NCBI RefSeq assembly: GCF_028686475.1
Contig: NZ_JAQUCA010000014.1
Coordinates: 1 to 64,000, forward strand
Direction of reading: 5' to 3'
Source of the DNA: Giesbergeria sp.
GTDB lineage: Bacteria; Pseudomonadota; Gammaproteobacteria; Burkholderiales; Burkholderiaceae_C
Length of the DNA: 64,000 bases
Part shown: positions 63,891 through 64,000 of the stretch, in pieces
Numbering within the stretch: the first letter of the stretch is position 1
Layout of the letters: every line of letters starts with the position of its first letter
Notes under the pieces: generated by a model
The model's database searches: none
Seen by the model: the letters and a program-made list of their open reading frames with translations, nothing else
What the model was told of the DNA's origin: nothing
Made by a program: the position numbers and the translations under genes

Positions 63891-64000
63891 TTAGGATTTT
63901 TTCTCTACCGGCAAACCGGCTTCTTGCCAGGCTTTTAAGCCCCCAGCCAGCGCTTGGGCATTGCTGTAACCCAATTTTTGCGCCATCATGGCGGCGCGTT
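63891..64000 (-). CDS. Rhodanese-like protein, C-terminal end (partial)
   Basis: The last 36 codons of a gene that continues past the window: MMAQKLGYSNAQALAGGLKAW then QEAGLPVEKKS and a TAA at 63891. The GGLKAW pattern is the characteristic end of a rhodanese domain. Genes in this place before grxC-secB-gpsA usually encode YibN-like rhodaneses. The catalytic cysteine is outside the window. Confidence 0.8.
   Translation of the reverse strand, partial: RAAMMAQKLGYSNAQALAGGLKAWQEAGLPVEKKS

Overview
The window reads as a chromosome segment of a betaproteobacterium of the order Burkholderiales, most like Comamonadaceae. This rests on gene order and content (purH-fis-dusB; gpsA-secB-grxC-rhodanese; divergent ppsR/ppsA; a phasin; a DUF4212/VC_2705-type sodium symporter pair), not on any marker RNA. 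No rRNA, tRNA or CRISPR array was seen. Most genes are GC-rich; a few AT-rich ones (108-707, 11188-12168, 41719-42795, 50845-51375, 59172-59426) look like accessory DNA. No gene-free stretch exceeds 300 bases.

Layout. 1-4020: an AT-rich orphan, a DUF721/DciA-like gene, then purH, fis and dusB. 4170-7962: a decayed type III restriction-modification locus. It holds an HTH regulator, a 12-bp tandem repeat in the divergent promoter region, a broken mod, an intact ParD-like/RelE-type toxin-antitoxin pair, and a broken res. 8028-11235: a YqaA-like membrane protein, an APH-like/ATP-binding protein and a WYL regulator that loses its C-terminus at an AT-rich junction. 11188-14268: a Wzm/Wzt polysaccharide exporter with a GNAT-like gene. 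14306-20160: a Crp/Fnr regulator divergent from a FecR-like protein, a CHASE2 cyclase and a TPR/outer-membrane protein, probably one signalling module. 20174-29791: five genes of the transglutaminase / circularly permuted ATP-grasp / alpha-E system on two divergent arms. 29800-41463: ppsR/ppsA, the symporter pair, FKBP, an HxlR-like regulator, maeB, a HAD phosphatase, a secreted protein, an LLM oxidoreductase and a 57-residue ORF. 41719-45927: an acyltransferase, TRAP DctQM and a LysR regulator. 46009-50714: a glutamate/aspartate-type ABC importer whose binding-protein gene is separated from its permease genes by a lone IS605-type tnpB with recognisable ends. 50845-52166: a secreted protein and a HigA-like/RelE-type pair whose toxin carries a nonsense codon. 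52266-58379: cheA, a poly-HAMP chemoreceptor, a frameshifted cheW and cheR. 58457-64000: phasin, a small ORF, a second chemoreceptor followed by a periplasmic binding protein, then gpsA, secB, grxC and the end of a rhodanese gene.

Themes. At least four genes are broken: mod, res, the second toxin and cheW. The most interesting possibilities are the ATP-grasp/alpha-E/transglutaminase system, the FecR-CHASE2-Crp circuit with an atypical cyclase active site, the tnpB in the importer operon, the 12-bp repeat array by the dead restriction system, and a toxin stop codon lying inside a perfect inverted repeat.
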